NCBI RefSeq assembly: GCF_900108315.1
Contig: NZ_FNVB01000018.1
Span: 1 to 59,665, forward strand
DNA: 59,665 bases
Source: Saccharopolyspora kobensis
GTDB taxonomy: Bacteria; Actinomycetota; Actinomycetes; Mycobacteriales; Pseudonocardiaceae
Direction of reading: 5' to 3'
Part shown: positions 52,294-59,665 of the stretch, piece after piece
Numbering within the stretch: the first letter of the stretch is position 1
How the letters are laid out: each line of letters opens with the position of its first letter
Notes under the pieces: generated by a model
Seen by the model: the letters and a program-made list of their open reading frames with translations, nothing else
What the model was told of the DNA's origin: nothing
Databases searched by the model: none
Made by a program: the position numbers and the translations under genes

Positions 52294-52950
52294 ATGCAGA
52301 AAACGATCAACGCAATTGAATCGCGCTTCCAGCGACGTGTGTACCGCGTCGCGGAAATCGAGAAGCTCGGGATCTCCCAGTCGACGACCTACCGACGCGC
52401 CCGCGCTGATGGCCCTTGGACACGCCTTGCACCCGGTGTGGTGCTGGTCGCGCCTGGGCCACCGACGGTTCACGATCGCATCCAAGCCGCACTGCTCCGC
52501 GCCGGTCCAGGTGCCGTGGTCACCGGCATCGTGGCTGCCCATCTGCATGGGATCCCAACGTCACTCGACGACGTGGAAGTGCACGTGCTGATCCCGCACA
52601 GTCGGAAGATCCATAGCTACACCGGCACGCGATTCGAACGCACCATCAGACTTCCCGAACCCACCTACGTGAACGGTATTCCGACGGCACCGCCAGTCCG
52701 GGCAGTGATGGATGGTGCCCGGACGTTCCGCACCTGGGCGTTCACCCAACGACTGCTCCACGACGCGATCCACAAGGAGACTCGCTGCAAGCTCAACGAC
52801 CTGATCACTGAAATGGAGCTCGGCAGCCGGCGAGGCACAGCAGTGCCACGCGCGATCCTGCGCTCCTTCCAGGGCGGCACGACACCGCTGCGTGGGCTCG
52901 CAGCCAGCCCAGCACGACCAGCCAGCACAGCCCAACGCACTGCTGCTTGA
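52294..52950 (+). CDS. AbiEi-like protein, possibly C-terminally truncated
   Basis: A 218-aa protein whose first 170 residues resemble the actinobacterial AbiEi-antitoxin-like family: an HTH (YRVAEIEKLGISQSTTYRRARADG) followed by WTRLAPGVVLVAPGPPTVHDRIQAALLRAGPGAVVTG split over two strands. Many relatives continue into a DUF559 nuclease-like domain; here, after GTAVPRAILRS, the frame becomes low-complexity (PLRGLAASPARPASTAQRTAA) and stops, suggesting a frameshift. No AbiEii toxin gene is adjacent. ATG 52294 has only a weak ribosome-binding site. Confidence 0.65.
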   Translation: MQKTINAIESRFQRRVYRVAEIEKLGISQSTTYRRARADGPWTRLAPGVVLVAPGPPTVHDRIQAALLRAGPGAVVTGIVAAHLHGIPTSLDDVEVHVLIPHSRKIHSYTGTRFERTIRLPEPTYVNGIPTAPPVRAVMDGARTFRTWAFTQRLLHDAIHKETRCKLNDLITEMELGSRRGTAVPRAILRSFQGGTTPLRGLAASPARPASTAQRTAA

Positions 52951-53319
52951 GGGTCCGAGCTCCACGGTCTGGTGCCCGGCGGTAGCAGCAGGCACGATGC
53001 CATGCATCGACAGCAGTCGCTGGAGGTGCCGTGGATACCACCAGACAATGGCCCTTGCCGGTCACAGCTGGGCGGACGCTGGCCGATCACCCACGATCTG
53101 CCCCAGCTGCTCAGGTCACGGGCATGGTCGACGTCGGTGACCTCAGCCGCCGCATGCCCAAAACAGGTTTGACCGGCTTCGCCGCTGATCAGCGGAGTTG
53201 CAGACTCCGTGACGAACCCGACGTCCAACGCCCTGGCGTGAGGCGGTGCGCGCAAGGGAACCTTCCTGTCACCCGTCGAAGCTTCCTTGCCGTGTTGGGT
53301 GCGGCCCTCGGAGGGACTA
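52951..53319. other. 369-bp region after the AbiEi-like gene, probably decayed
   Basis: No frame shows normal codon bias. It could be the remains of the lost C-terminal part of the upstream gene, but no recognisable DUF559 motif is readable. It contains a repeat unit (53248-53272) and the ribosome-binding site of the next gene. Confidence 0.4.
53248..53272 (+). repeat. 24-bp repeat unit, single
   Basis: GCGCGCAAGGGAAC + CTTCCTGTCAC, the AAGGG variant, 47 bp upstream of the DUF3311 start. Confidence 0.9.
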
Positions 53320-53547
53320 GTGCTGAAGAAACGCAAATCGCTGTGGTGGCTCACCGGGCCGGTACTGCTCTACCTGGTGGCCCTTCCGCTGTACAACCGG
53401 GTCGACCCGGTAGTTCTCGGCCTGCCCTTCTTCATGTTCTGGATGCTGGTCGCAACCTTGCTCACCCCTGCCTGCATCTGGCTCGCAGCTCGTAAAGACC
53501 CGCTGTGGCGGGCTGACCGGGAGCGCGAACGGGGTGATTCCGAATGA
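53320..53547 (+). CDS. DUF3311 small membrane protein, symporter partner
   Basis: A 75-aa protein with two membrane helices (LWWLTGPVLLYLVALPLYN and LPFFMFWMLVATLLTPACIWLAA) separated by the RVDPVVLGLPF loop typical of DUF3311. GTG 53320 has GGAGGG 5 nt upstream. It overlaps the symporter gene by 4 bp (ATGA). DUF3311 genes commonly precede one class of SSS symporters, as DUF485 precedes actP. Confidence 0.85.
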   Translation: MLKKRKSLWWLTGPVLLYLVALPLYNRVDPVVLGLPFFMFWMLVATLLTPACIWLAARKDPLWRADRERERGDSE

Positions 53548-55022
53548 GCTCGAACGCTGCGGTCTCCATCGGCATGTTCGGCGTGTTCATGATCGGCACG
53601 ATCGTTCTGGGTCTTCTCTCGCTGCGCGGGCGGGACCGGGCGAATCTGGCCGAATGGTCGGTCGGTGGCCGGAGCCTCGGCGTGGTGCTGATCTTCGTGC
53701 TCATGGCCGGTGAGACCTACACGAGTTTCAGCTACCTCGGCGCGGCGGGTTGGTCATACGACTACGGCATGCCGGTCTTCTACTTGCCCGCCTACCTGGC
53801 GATCGGCTTCGCCGTCGGCTACATCATCGGCCCGGTCCTGTGGCACTACGCCCATCGAAACAACCTGCACAACATCACCGACATCACTTCCTTCCGCTTC
53901 GATTCACCGTGGTTCGGCGCAGCTGTGGCGATCCTGACCACCGTCTTCCTGCTGCCGTACATCCAGCTCCAGATCACTGGGATGGGCGTAGTCGTTTCCA
54001 CGATCAGCTACGGAACGATCAACCTGGGCACCGGCTACCTCATCGCGTTCGTGGTGACCGAAGCGTTCATCATCTTCTCCGGGCTGCGTGGCAGCGCATG
54101 GGTGTCGATCCTCAAGGACAGCCTGGTGATCATCACGCTGCTGGCGGTCTTCGTCTACGTGCCCGTGCACTACTTCGGCGGGATCGGCCCGATGCTGGAC
54201 CGCCTGGTCGCTGAGCGTCCACAATGGCTCGTTCTGCCGGGACAGGGCAAGGAATCCCTGGGAATGCTGTGGTTCGCCACCACAGGGCTGCTCAACGGCG
54301 TCGTCTACACGATCTTCCCAACCACCGTCGCCGGCTACCTCGGCGCGAAGAATCCCGGCGTGCTGAGGCGCAACGCCATCATCATGCCCTTCTACCAGGT
54401 CTTGCTGTTCGTCCCCATCCTCCTGGGGCTTGCCGCGGTGTTCGTGGTTCCGGGATTGAGCGATTCGAATCTCGCCATGTTCGAGCTCGTCGTCGATTCC
54501 ATGCCGGCGTGGATGGTCGGGCTCGTCGGTGTTGCCGGGGCTCTCTCATCGATCGTCCCGATGGCTGTCTTCATGCTCGTAATCGGCACGATGTGGGGGC
54601 GCTCGGTGCTGGGAGTGCACCCGCGGACAGCACCTCACCAGAAGCGACTCTCACAGCTGGTCACCTTCCTCGTCGGGTTGGTCGCCTTGCTGTTCACCTT
54701 CGTCTCGCCGAGCACACTGGTGCAGCTGTCGGTGCTCTCCTACCAGGGATTGGCTCAGCTGCTGCCGGTGGTGCTGATCAGCCTGCTGTGGAAGCGCATG
54801 ACGGTCGCAGGAGCAGCGAGCGGACTCGCGGTGGGCGTGGTCGTCGTGGCGGTGCTCGTCAGCACCGGGAACGATCCACTGCTCGGCATCAACGCCGGCT
54901 TGATCGGGCTCGCGGTGAACATCGCGGTGAACGTGCTGGTCAGCCTGGCTCGCCCGGCAACGGCTCCTGCCGACCGGCTGGCCGTGGACGAACTCGCCGA
55001 GGTGCGGGCCAGCAGAAGCTGA
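53544..55022 (+). CDS. Sodium/solute symporter (SSS family)
   Basis: A 492-aa transporter with about 13 helices: EWSVGGRSLGVVLIFVLMAGETYTSFSYLG spans the first loop and helix 2, and SGLRGSAWVSILKDSLVI the sodium-site region. It belongs to the DUF3311-linked SSS branch (monocarboxylate or related organic acid uptake in annotated relatives). It is distinct in sequence from the ActP-like gene at 43282 and the fragment at 1-137. Confidence 0.9.
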   Translation: MSSNAAVSIGMFGVFMIGTIVLGLLSLRGRDRANLAEWSVGGRSLGVVLIFVLMAGETYTSFSYLGAAGWSYDYGMPVFYLPAYLAIGFAVGYIIGPVLWHYAHRNNLHNITDITSFRFDSPWFGAAVAILTTVFLLPYIQLQITGMGVVVSTISYGTINLGTGYLIAFVVTEAFIIFSGLRGSAWVSILKDSLVIITLLAVFVYVPVHYFGGIGPMLDRLVAERPQWLVLPGQGKESLGMLWFATTGLLNGVVYTIFPTTVAGYLGAKNPGVLRRNAIIMPFYQVLLFVPILLGLAAVFVVPGLSDSNLAMFELVVDSMPAWMVGLVGVAGALSSIVPMAVFMLVIGTMWGRSVLGVHPRTAPHQKRLSQLVTFLVGLVALLFTFVSPSTLVQLSVLSYQGLAQLLPVVLISLLWKRMTVAGAASGLAVGVVVVAVLVSTGNDPLLGINAGLIGLAVNIAVNVLVSLARPATAPADRLAVDELAEVRASRS

Positions 55023-55073
55023 AGCACGGGAACCTTCCGGTCAGACAGATGACAGGAAGGTTCCCATGCTCGC
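55023..55073. repeat. Inverted pair of 24-bp repeat units
   Basis: Left 55023-55043 (AGCACGGGAACC + TTCCGGTCA, two changes), right 55050-55073 (exact). It fills the convergent gap between the symporter and patatin genes, touching both stop regions. Confidence 0.92.
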
Positions 55074-55079
55074 ATCAGG

Positions 55080-56024
55080 TCACGGCATTGCCGGGGCGAC
55101 GTCGGAGACCCCGAACTGACCGCTCTCGAGCGGATGCCCGCCGATGTCGACTGGCCCTTCCGGAACTGGCTTCGCGGACGGGTACCACCGGCGGGCGATC
55201 TCCCAAGCTGCCTCGATCAGCGCGCTGGCGTGCGCGAACGAGTATGGCGAAAGACCAACCACGGACGGAGCGGGGACGATGTAGAGCTCGCAGCGCGTTG
55301 CGTTCAACTGCATGTCCAGCCTCGCCGCGGACAGCATCGCCGCGCCCAGTGCGGCACCGTTCACTCCACCCACCGATCGCGGTGGGACCCTCGGCGTCGG
55401 CCAGGTCGCTATCGCACCGATACCGCGCTTGGACTGGTTGTACTCGAAGCGCTCCGTCCCACCGCAAGGCAGCACGAAGACGCGCTCCGCTCCTCGCTCC
55501 ACGGCGCGGCTGATCGGCATGAAAACCGCCGGGCCACCATCGACCAGCCAACGATCACCGATCTTGACCGGCGGGAACATCCCCGGGATCGAGCACGACG
55601 CGACCAGTGGAGGCAGCGCAGGGCCCGACTCGTAGTACACGGGGTCACCGCTGTCGATGTCGGTCGCCGTGACGGTCACCGGGATCTGCGCGTCCTCCAA
55701 CCGCCGGAATGGGAGGTTGTTGTGCAGCCAGCGGGCCAGACCGTGATTGCCCATCACATGGTTGGACAAGCCGAGCTTCCCCGCGAGGATGCGCGACGGC
55801 TGGATGGGGAACACATCCGTTCGCCGCATCGAAGTCCATATTTCGCGCAGCTTCTCCGCACCGTTCAGCGTGGGGTTGCCCGCCAGCCAGGCAGCGTTGA
55901 GCGAACCCGCCGACGTGCCGACGAGCAGGTCTGGTTCAACGCCTGCTTCGAAAAGCGCGGAGACCAGTCCGGCCTGGATCGCTCCGAAAGTGGAACCACC
56001 CGGCAAAACCCACGCTGTGCGCAT
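55080..56024 (-). CDS. Patatin-like phospholipase
   Basis: A 314-aa patatin-fold lipid acyl hydrolase. The oxyanion loop is PGGSTFGAIQAG (8-19), the nucleophile elbow GTSAG gives Ser38, and the dyad Asp162 is in VDGG. No signal peptide. ATG 56024. Probably cleaves phospholipids or lysophospholipids; physiological role unknown. Confidence 0.9.
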   Translation of the reverse strand: MRTAWVLPGGSTFGAIQAGLVSALFEAGVEPDLLVGTSAGSLNAAWLAGNPTLNGAEKLREIWTSMRRTDVFPIQPSRILAGKLGLSNHVMGNHGLARWLHNNLPFRRLEDAQIPVTVTATDIDSGDPVYYESGPALPPLVASCSIPGMFPPVKIGDRWLVDGGPAVFMPISRAVERGAERVFVLPCGGTERFEYNQSKRGIGAIATWPTPRVPPRSVGGVNGAALGAAMLSAARLDMQLNATRCELYIVPAPSVVGLSPYSFAHASALIEAAWEIARRWYPSAKPVPEGPVDIGGHPLESGQFGVSDVAPAMP

Positions 56025-56086
56025 CAGCAGTGCCCTTCCGCTCTCGTTCTGCTGTTGAGGCTAGTCGTTAGTGGCGCGTCGGCAGC

Positions 56087-56533
56087 TCATCCGTCGCCTG
56101 GATCACCCCGACGACGCTGGCGCTTCACCTCGGAACGCTGCTTCTTGCTGGTCAGCCGCCGCTGCTGGGATCCCTTCGTCGGCTTCGTGCGTCGCCGTTT
56201 GGGCCCAGGCGGAGCGACCGCGTCCGCCAGCAATGCGGCCAGCCTCTGCCGGGCTGCCTGACGATTGGCCAGCTGCGCACGGTTCTCCGACGCCACGACT
56301 GTGATCACACCATCGACGAGCCGCTTCGCAAGTCGGTCCGCGGCGCGCTGTCGGAGGAATTCGGGCATTGACGTCGACCTAGCGAGATCGAAGGACAGTT
56401 CGACCCGCGAGTCGGTTGTGTTCACGCCCTGCCCACCGGGCCCTGATGATCGCGAAAAGCGCTCGGAGAGCTCGGCCGCAGGAATGTGCCAGCGGCTGGT
56501 GACGGGGAGGTCTCCGGACATACCAAACAGCAT
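56087..56533 (-). CDS. arfB: Peptidyl-tRNA hydrolase ArfB (YaeJ-like)
   Basis: A 148-aa stalled-ribosome rescue factor: a release-factor catalytic domain with GGQ at 33-35 (SRSSGPGGQGVNTTDSRVEL) but no codon-recognition domain, and a basic C-terminal tail (KRRRTKPTKGSQQRRLTSKKQRSEVKRQRRR split by family-typical spacing) that enters the mRNA channel. The ATG at 56533 has GAGG only 1 nt away; the ATG at 56521 (MSGDLPVTSRW) is an equally plausible start. Confidence 0.9.
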   Translation of the reverse strand: MLFGMSGDLPVTSRWHIPAAELSERFSRSSGPGGQGVNTTDSRVELSFDLARSTSMPEFLRQRAADRLAKRLVDGVITVVASENRAQLANRQAARQRLAALLADAVAPPGPKRRRTKPTKGSQQRRLTSKKQRSEVKRQRRRGDPGDG

Positions 56534-56578
56534 GCCTCACACCGCAGCCCTGCTCGCGCCAGCCCACCGAGGGGCTCG

Positions 56579-56626
56579 GGAGCATGGGAACCTTCCTGCC
56601 ATCCGTGACAGGAAGGTTCCCATGCG
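56579..56626. repeat. Inverted pair of 24-bp repeat units
   Basis: Left 56579-56601 (one change, CTGCCA) and right 56606-56626. The short 4-nt loop gives a compact hairpin between the serine hydrolase stop codon and the arfB promoter. Confidence 0.92.
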
Positions 56627-56646
56627 TCACTTCCCTGCGAGGTCGA

Positions 56647-58017
56647 TCAACGGCCGTGGCGCCAGCCCGCCACGCCGCCGGGCACCGGGGCCTCGCTGGC
56701 GTACGGCGTGCGCGTGAAGATGAACGTGTTCAGGTTGAGATGGGTGGGAGTGCCCTCCACATCCCGGCCGACCTCCAGCGTTTCGCCCGAGTAGTAGCCG
56801 TCCAGACCGGTCCAGGTGCCGTCGGAGTTGGCGCGGAACCGCGATGCCCGGCCCCTGCCCTTCGACGGGGCGAGATCGAGCAGGCCATCCGGGCGGATCC
56901 GCAGCACGTACGGGCTCGGACCCCAGTACCACTGACCGGTGAGTTCCAGCAGCCGCATGTCGACGTCCGCGCTGGGCTCCCAAGCTTCGGGGATTCGCGG
57001 CTCATGCTGGGCCAGCAGGTCGAGCAGGTCCGTAGAGAAGGTTCCGCTCATCCCGGATGTCGTGTTCGCCATGTAGATCACGCCGGTGGCGTCATCCGGA
57101 TCCGACCAGAGGTTCGCGATGAATCCGGGCATCGACCCGGTGTGACCGGCCAGTCGTCGCCCTCGGTACCGCATCAGCTGCAGTCCGAGCCCGTAACCGC
57201 CCCGCCATTCCGGACCGTCGTCGACCGAGCCGGGCGAGCGCATTTCCAGGACCGTGTCGGGGTGCAGCACTTCGCCGGTGTCCCCGCCGACGAACCGCAC
57301 CCACGTGACCATGTCGTCGAACGTCGACCACAACTGGCCCGCCGGGGCCATCGCCCCCGCGTCTTCGGCCGGCTCGGAGAGCACGACGTCCGCCCACGGG
57401 TGGACGGCCAATCCCTCGGCGTGGGGAGCGACCGGCTCCAGAGTGGTGCGCTTCATGCCCAGCGGCGCCAAGATCTCGCGCTGCATCACTTCGTGCCAAG
57501 GCGCACCGCGCAGCCGCGAAACCAGCTCGCCCAGCACGCCGAAGCCCACGTTGGAGTAGTGGAAGCCGTGGTTCGGCGTGGGGCGCACTGCGCTCTCGTC
57601 GATTCCGGCGAGCAGCTCGGCAGCATCGCCTCCGGGAGTCCGTTCCCACCACTGACCGGCCGGCTCCGCCGTGAGACCGCTGGATTGCGAGAGGAGCGAA
57701 CCGATGCTGCGGTTGCCGATCGCAGTTCCCGGCAAGTAGTCGTCGAGCCTGTCGGCCAGGTCGAGCCGGCCTTCATCCCGCAGGCGCATCACGAGCACCG
57801 CGACGAACGTCTTCGTGATCGAACCGATCCGGTACTGGGTGTCAGTGCTCGAAGGCCGGCCACCGACCTTGCCCCGGGAATCGACCCAGATCGTCTCACC
57901 ATCCCGGACCAGCCCCGCGATCAGCGAGGGGACCCGGTTCTCGCTCTGCTCCACCGCCAGACGCCGCAGCAGGGCGCGCTGGGTGGAGGGCAGCAGACTC
58001 GTCAACATGCCTCCCAT
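56647..58017 (-). CDS. Serine hydrolase, beta-lactamase/class C PBP fold
   Basis: About 456 aa. The SxxK motif is S66-ITK69 (IGSITKTF), the YxN motif is Y154-SN156 (FHYSNVGFG), and the third motif is GHTGSMPG. After about residue 340 there is a C-terminal beta-barrel-like domain (LLELTGQWYWGPSPYVLRI). Probably a D-aminopeptidase or esterase-type enzyme rather than a true beta-lactamase. No signal peptide seen. Starts at 58029 (GTG), 58017 (ATG, used) or 58008 are all possible. Confidence 0.87.
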   Translation of the reverse strand: MGGMLTSLLPSTQRALLRRLAVEQSENRVPSLIAGLVRDGETIWVDSRGKVGGRPSSTDTQYRIGSITKTFVAVLVMRLRDEGRLDLADRLDDYLPGTAIGNRSIGSLLSQSSGLTAEPAGQWWERTPGGDAAELLAGIDESAVRPTPNHGFHYSNVGFGVLGELVSRLRGAPWHEVMQREILAPLGMKRTTLEPVAPHAEGLAVHPWADVVLSEPAEDAGAMAPAGQLWSTFDDMVTWVRFVGGDTGEVLHPDTVLEMRSPGSVDDGPEWRGGYGLGLQLMRYRGRRLAGHTGSMPGFIANLWSDPDDATGVIYMANTTSGMSGTFSTDLLDLLAQHEPRIPEAWEPSADVDMRLLELTGQWYWGPSPYVLRIRPDGLLDLAPSKGRGRASRFRANSDGTWTGLDGYYSGETLEVGRDVEGTPTHLNLNTFIFTRTPYASEAPVPGGVAGWRHGR

Positions 58018-58056
58018 GCTTTCACCCACCGCCGCCGTGGGTTCAGCGCGCGGCGA

Positions 58057-58081
58057 GTGACAGGAAAGTTCCCATGCTTGC
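58057..58081 (-). repeat. 24-bp repeat unit, reverse orientation, single
   Basis: GTGACAGGAAAGTTCCC + ATGCTTGC (two changes), 9 bp beyond the CPBP protease stop codon. Confidence 0.9.
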
Positions 58082-58089
58082 GCTCCCGA

Positions 58090-59046
58090 TCATCGGCGGC
58101 TGCGGCGGTTGACGCCACGGGTTATCCCGCTCTGCTCCACCTGGAAGCGCACCGGGAGCTTGCCGAGCAGCAAGAGCACCAGGATCAGCAGGGCCAGGAC
58201 GATCCAGCCGGTCCAGCCGAGGAGCCCGACCGATGCGTTGTCGATCGCGTACCCGGCCTGGCTGAAGACGATGGTCAAGCCGGCTGCCGCGTTGAGGAAG
58301 CCGTGGGCGATCGCTGCCGGCCAGACGCTTCCGGTGGCCAGCCGGAGCCAGCCGAGCAGCGTTCCGACCAGGATGCAGAAGCACATCATCATCATGAACG
58401 CGACCACGATCGGGACCGTCGGGTAGTTGAACCCGAGGATCAGCACAGGTCCGTGCCAGAGCCCCCAGAGCACACCGGTGGTGAGGAACGCACCGGGTTG
58501 TCCGAGCGGGAGCAGGGCCTGCACCAGGTATCCGCGCCAGCCGAGCTCTTCGCCCAGGGCGGGGATGACCTGCAACCAGCCGAGCCCGAATACCTGGGCG
58601 ATCTGGATGAGCGCCAGCATCCCGGGCGAGGTCTGCGGCTCAGCACCGATCACGCCTGTCCCGAACTGCTCGGCCAGGCCGGAGAAGCCCGTCCAGTCGG
58701 CTTTGTAGATCCCGAGCAGGTAGCCGACCAGGAGAGCGAGCACCATGGCCAGCGGAGGCCCCAGCCAGGCGACCAGGATGTGCGGCCACCACTTCTTGAT
58801 ACCGCCGGGGTTGGTCAGTCCGATGCTGCGCAGCGGATTCGCGCTCGGGCTTATCCACTTGCTGACAACCAGAGCGGCCACTGCGGGCATGAACATCATG
58901 ACGAGGAGCACGACAGGTGCCCAGGCCCACGACAGCCCTTCGCCGGTAAGCCACAGCGGCAAGGTCAACAGCCACGCCGGCAGGTAGGCGATCACGACAA
59001 AGCTGACAACGCCGCGAACATCGACTCGATCTTGCTCGGTGCTCAC
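58090..59046 (-). CDS. CPBP-family intramembrane glutamic endopeptidase
   Basis: About 318 aa with eight helices. The CPBP (Rce1/Abi) motifs are all present: EELGWRGYL with E166-E167 and Arg171, WGLWHGP, and AAIAHGFLNA. Members cleave prenylated or bacteriocin-type peptides or give immunity; the role here is unknown. GTG 59046 (VSTEQDRVDV) is used. A longer frame to 59175 would translate a repeat unit and is not credible. Confidence 0.87.
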   Translation of the reverse strand: MSTEQDRVDVRGVVSFVVIAYLPAWLLTLPLWLTGEGLSWAWAPVVLLVMMFMPAVAALVVSKWISPSANPLRSIGLTNPGGIKKWWPHILVAWLGPPLAMVLALLVGYLLGIYKADWTGFSGLAEQFGTGVIGAEPQTSPGMLALIQIAQVFGLGWLQVIPALGEELGWRGYLVQALLPLGQPGAFLTTGVLWGLWHGPVLILGFNYPTVPIVVAFMMMMCFCILVGTLLGWLRLATGSVWPAAIAHGFLNAAAGLTIVFSQAGYAIDNASVGLLGWTGWIVLALLILVLLLLGKLPVRFQVEQSGITRGVNRRSRR

Positions 59047-59125
59047 GGAAGCATTCTGCCAGCACATCCTTAGCGCCAGCTGAGCGTCTGGGTCGGCGAA
59101 GAAAGGGAATCCTCTCGCCGCGCAG

Positions 59126-59149
59126 CTGACAGGAAGGTTCCCTTGCTCG
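59126..59149 (-). repeat. 24-bp repeat unit, reverse, with decayed partner
   Basis: TGACAGGAAGG + TTCCCTTGCTCGC, the AAGGG variant. A degenerate opposite arm (GCGAAGAAAGGGAATCCTC) lies at about 59092-59110. Confidence 0.9.
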
Positions 59150-59331
59150 CACCGCCGGGCGTGGCCCGCTTTCACCCTGCTTCAGTCTCTTCGGGTGACC
59201 TGGCCGACTGCGCGCACTTCCCGGACTGCGCCGACGGGCACCCCGGACACCAGACACTCCGGTAGGTGAACGCACAACAGTGCCTGTCCAGCTTTCGGCA
59301 TGAGAAGAGTGGACAAGGAAACTGACGCCGC

Positions 59332-59586
59332 TCACTTCTTCCGGGTAATCGCACGGACGATCCGAAACGCACTGACGACGAACCCCGGCCCCACTATCAC
59401 GCCGAGAATCAAAAACCCCCGCCAGTCCGCGCCTTCCACCACAAGCCAGGTGAACGGCGCGGCCAGCACTGCAAGATAGACAGCGAGGAAAACGACTCTC
59501 GCGACCACGCGCTTGATTGGCGCCAGCGCAACACCCACCAGCAACGCCGCCAACGCAATACCCGGCTCCACCAAGCTGAAGATCAT
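59332..59586 (-). CDS. Small membrane protein, unknown function
   Basis: About 84 aa with three hydrophobic segments (LVEPGIALAALLVGVALAPI, VVFLAVYLAVLAAPFTWLVV, FLILGVIVGPGFVVSAF) and a basic C-terminus (RIVRAITRKK). ATG 59586 is preferred because the preceding codons have low GC3; an earlier ATG at 59613 and a GTG at 59643 are alternatives. Family not recognised. Confidence 0.55.
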   Translation of the reverse strand: MIFSLVEPGIALAALLVGVALAPIKRVVARVVFLAVYLAVLAAPFTWLVVEGADWRGFLILGVIVGPGFVVSAFRIVRAITRKK

Positions 59587-59665
59587 GGCCCACCGCCCGA
59601 AATCAGGAACCATCCTGAACGGAAAAACATGAGACCGCAGCACTTCGGGTTCGACGAGGATGCGA

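Noticed and set aside
59629..59665. A possible plus-strand gene start at 59629 (ATG, MRPQHFGFDEDA...) preceded by GGAAAAAC
   Set aside because: Only 12 codons are visible before the window ends and no family can be recognised; too little to annotate.

Overview
The window is high-GC, high-GC3 chromosomal DNA from an actinomycete, most likely a Pseudonocardiaceae member such as Saccharopolyspora (inference from gene content; no database search was possible). Supporting signs are a conservon (sensor kinase, roadblock, DUF742 and GTPase genes in a row), a NucS mismatch endonuclease, a MurA with Asp in place of the catalytic Cys, a Rho with a long basic insert, and frequent GTG/TTG starts. From about 3.2 to 37.5 kb the gene order largely matches the Mycobacterium tuberculosis block Rv1292-Rv1321 (argS-lysA-hom-thrC-thrB-rho-rpmE-prfA-prmC-tsaC-wecA-atpI-atpBEFHAGDC-DUF2550, then pduO/murA and nucS), so this part is core chromosome.

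Layout. 0-6.3 kb: the 5' end of a sodium/solute symporter running off the left edge, a 62-aa protein, a TetR/SDR divergent pair, a PAF-acetylhydrolase-like enzyme, nucS, an amino acid permease and a NUDIX hydrolase. 6.3-9.4 kb: the ectoine uptake operon ehuBCDA. 9.5-13.5 kb: murA and pduO (divergent), two GNAT acetyltransferases and a LysR regulator. 13.6-23.9 kb (minus strand): DUF2550, the whole F1Fo ATP synthase operon, wecA and tsaC. 24-37.5 kb: an alpha/beta hydrolase, then prmC, prfA, rpmE, rho, the threonine genes, lysA and argS. 37.7-45.3 kb: DUF3105-DUF305, a CDF metal exporter, tRNA-Arg(CCG), SDR/MarR, a TetR regulator and an ActP-like symporter with its DUF485 partner. 46-50.7 kb: the conservon cvnABCD. 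50.8-59.6 kb: an HtrA-type protease, an AbiEi-like protein, DUF3311 plus a second complete symporter, patatin, ArfB, a beta-lactamase-fold hydrolase, a CPBP protease and a small membrane protein.

The most unusual content lies between genes. A roughly 24-bp unit (GCGAGCATGGGAAC followed by CTTCCTGTCAC) occurs 25 times at 17 loci, singly, as direct pairs, or as inverted pairs forming long hairpins. It usually starts at or just after a stop codon and occupies 7 of the 12 convergent gene junctions. One inverted pair lies in frame inside cvnA. A second element of about 200 bp occurs twice, each time starting at the stop codon of a minus-strand gene (prfA, argS). I know of no description of either family. 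Together they look like a dispersed set of 3'-end elements, possibly bidirectional terminators or mRNA stabilisers.

Regulatory sites readable from sequence include perfect palindromes in the MarR/SDR and TetR promoter regions, a TetR-type operator between the first TetR and SDR genes, a good -35/-10 pair about 530 nt upstream of rho, and several hairpin terminators.
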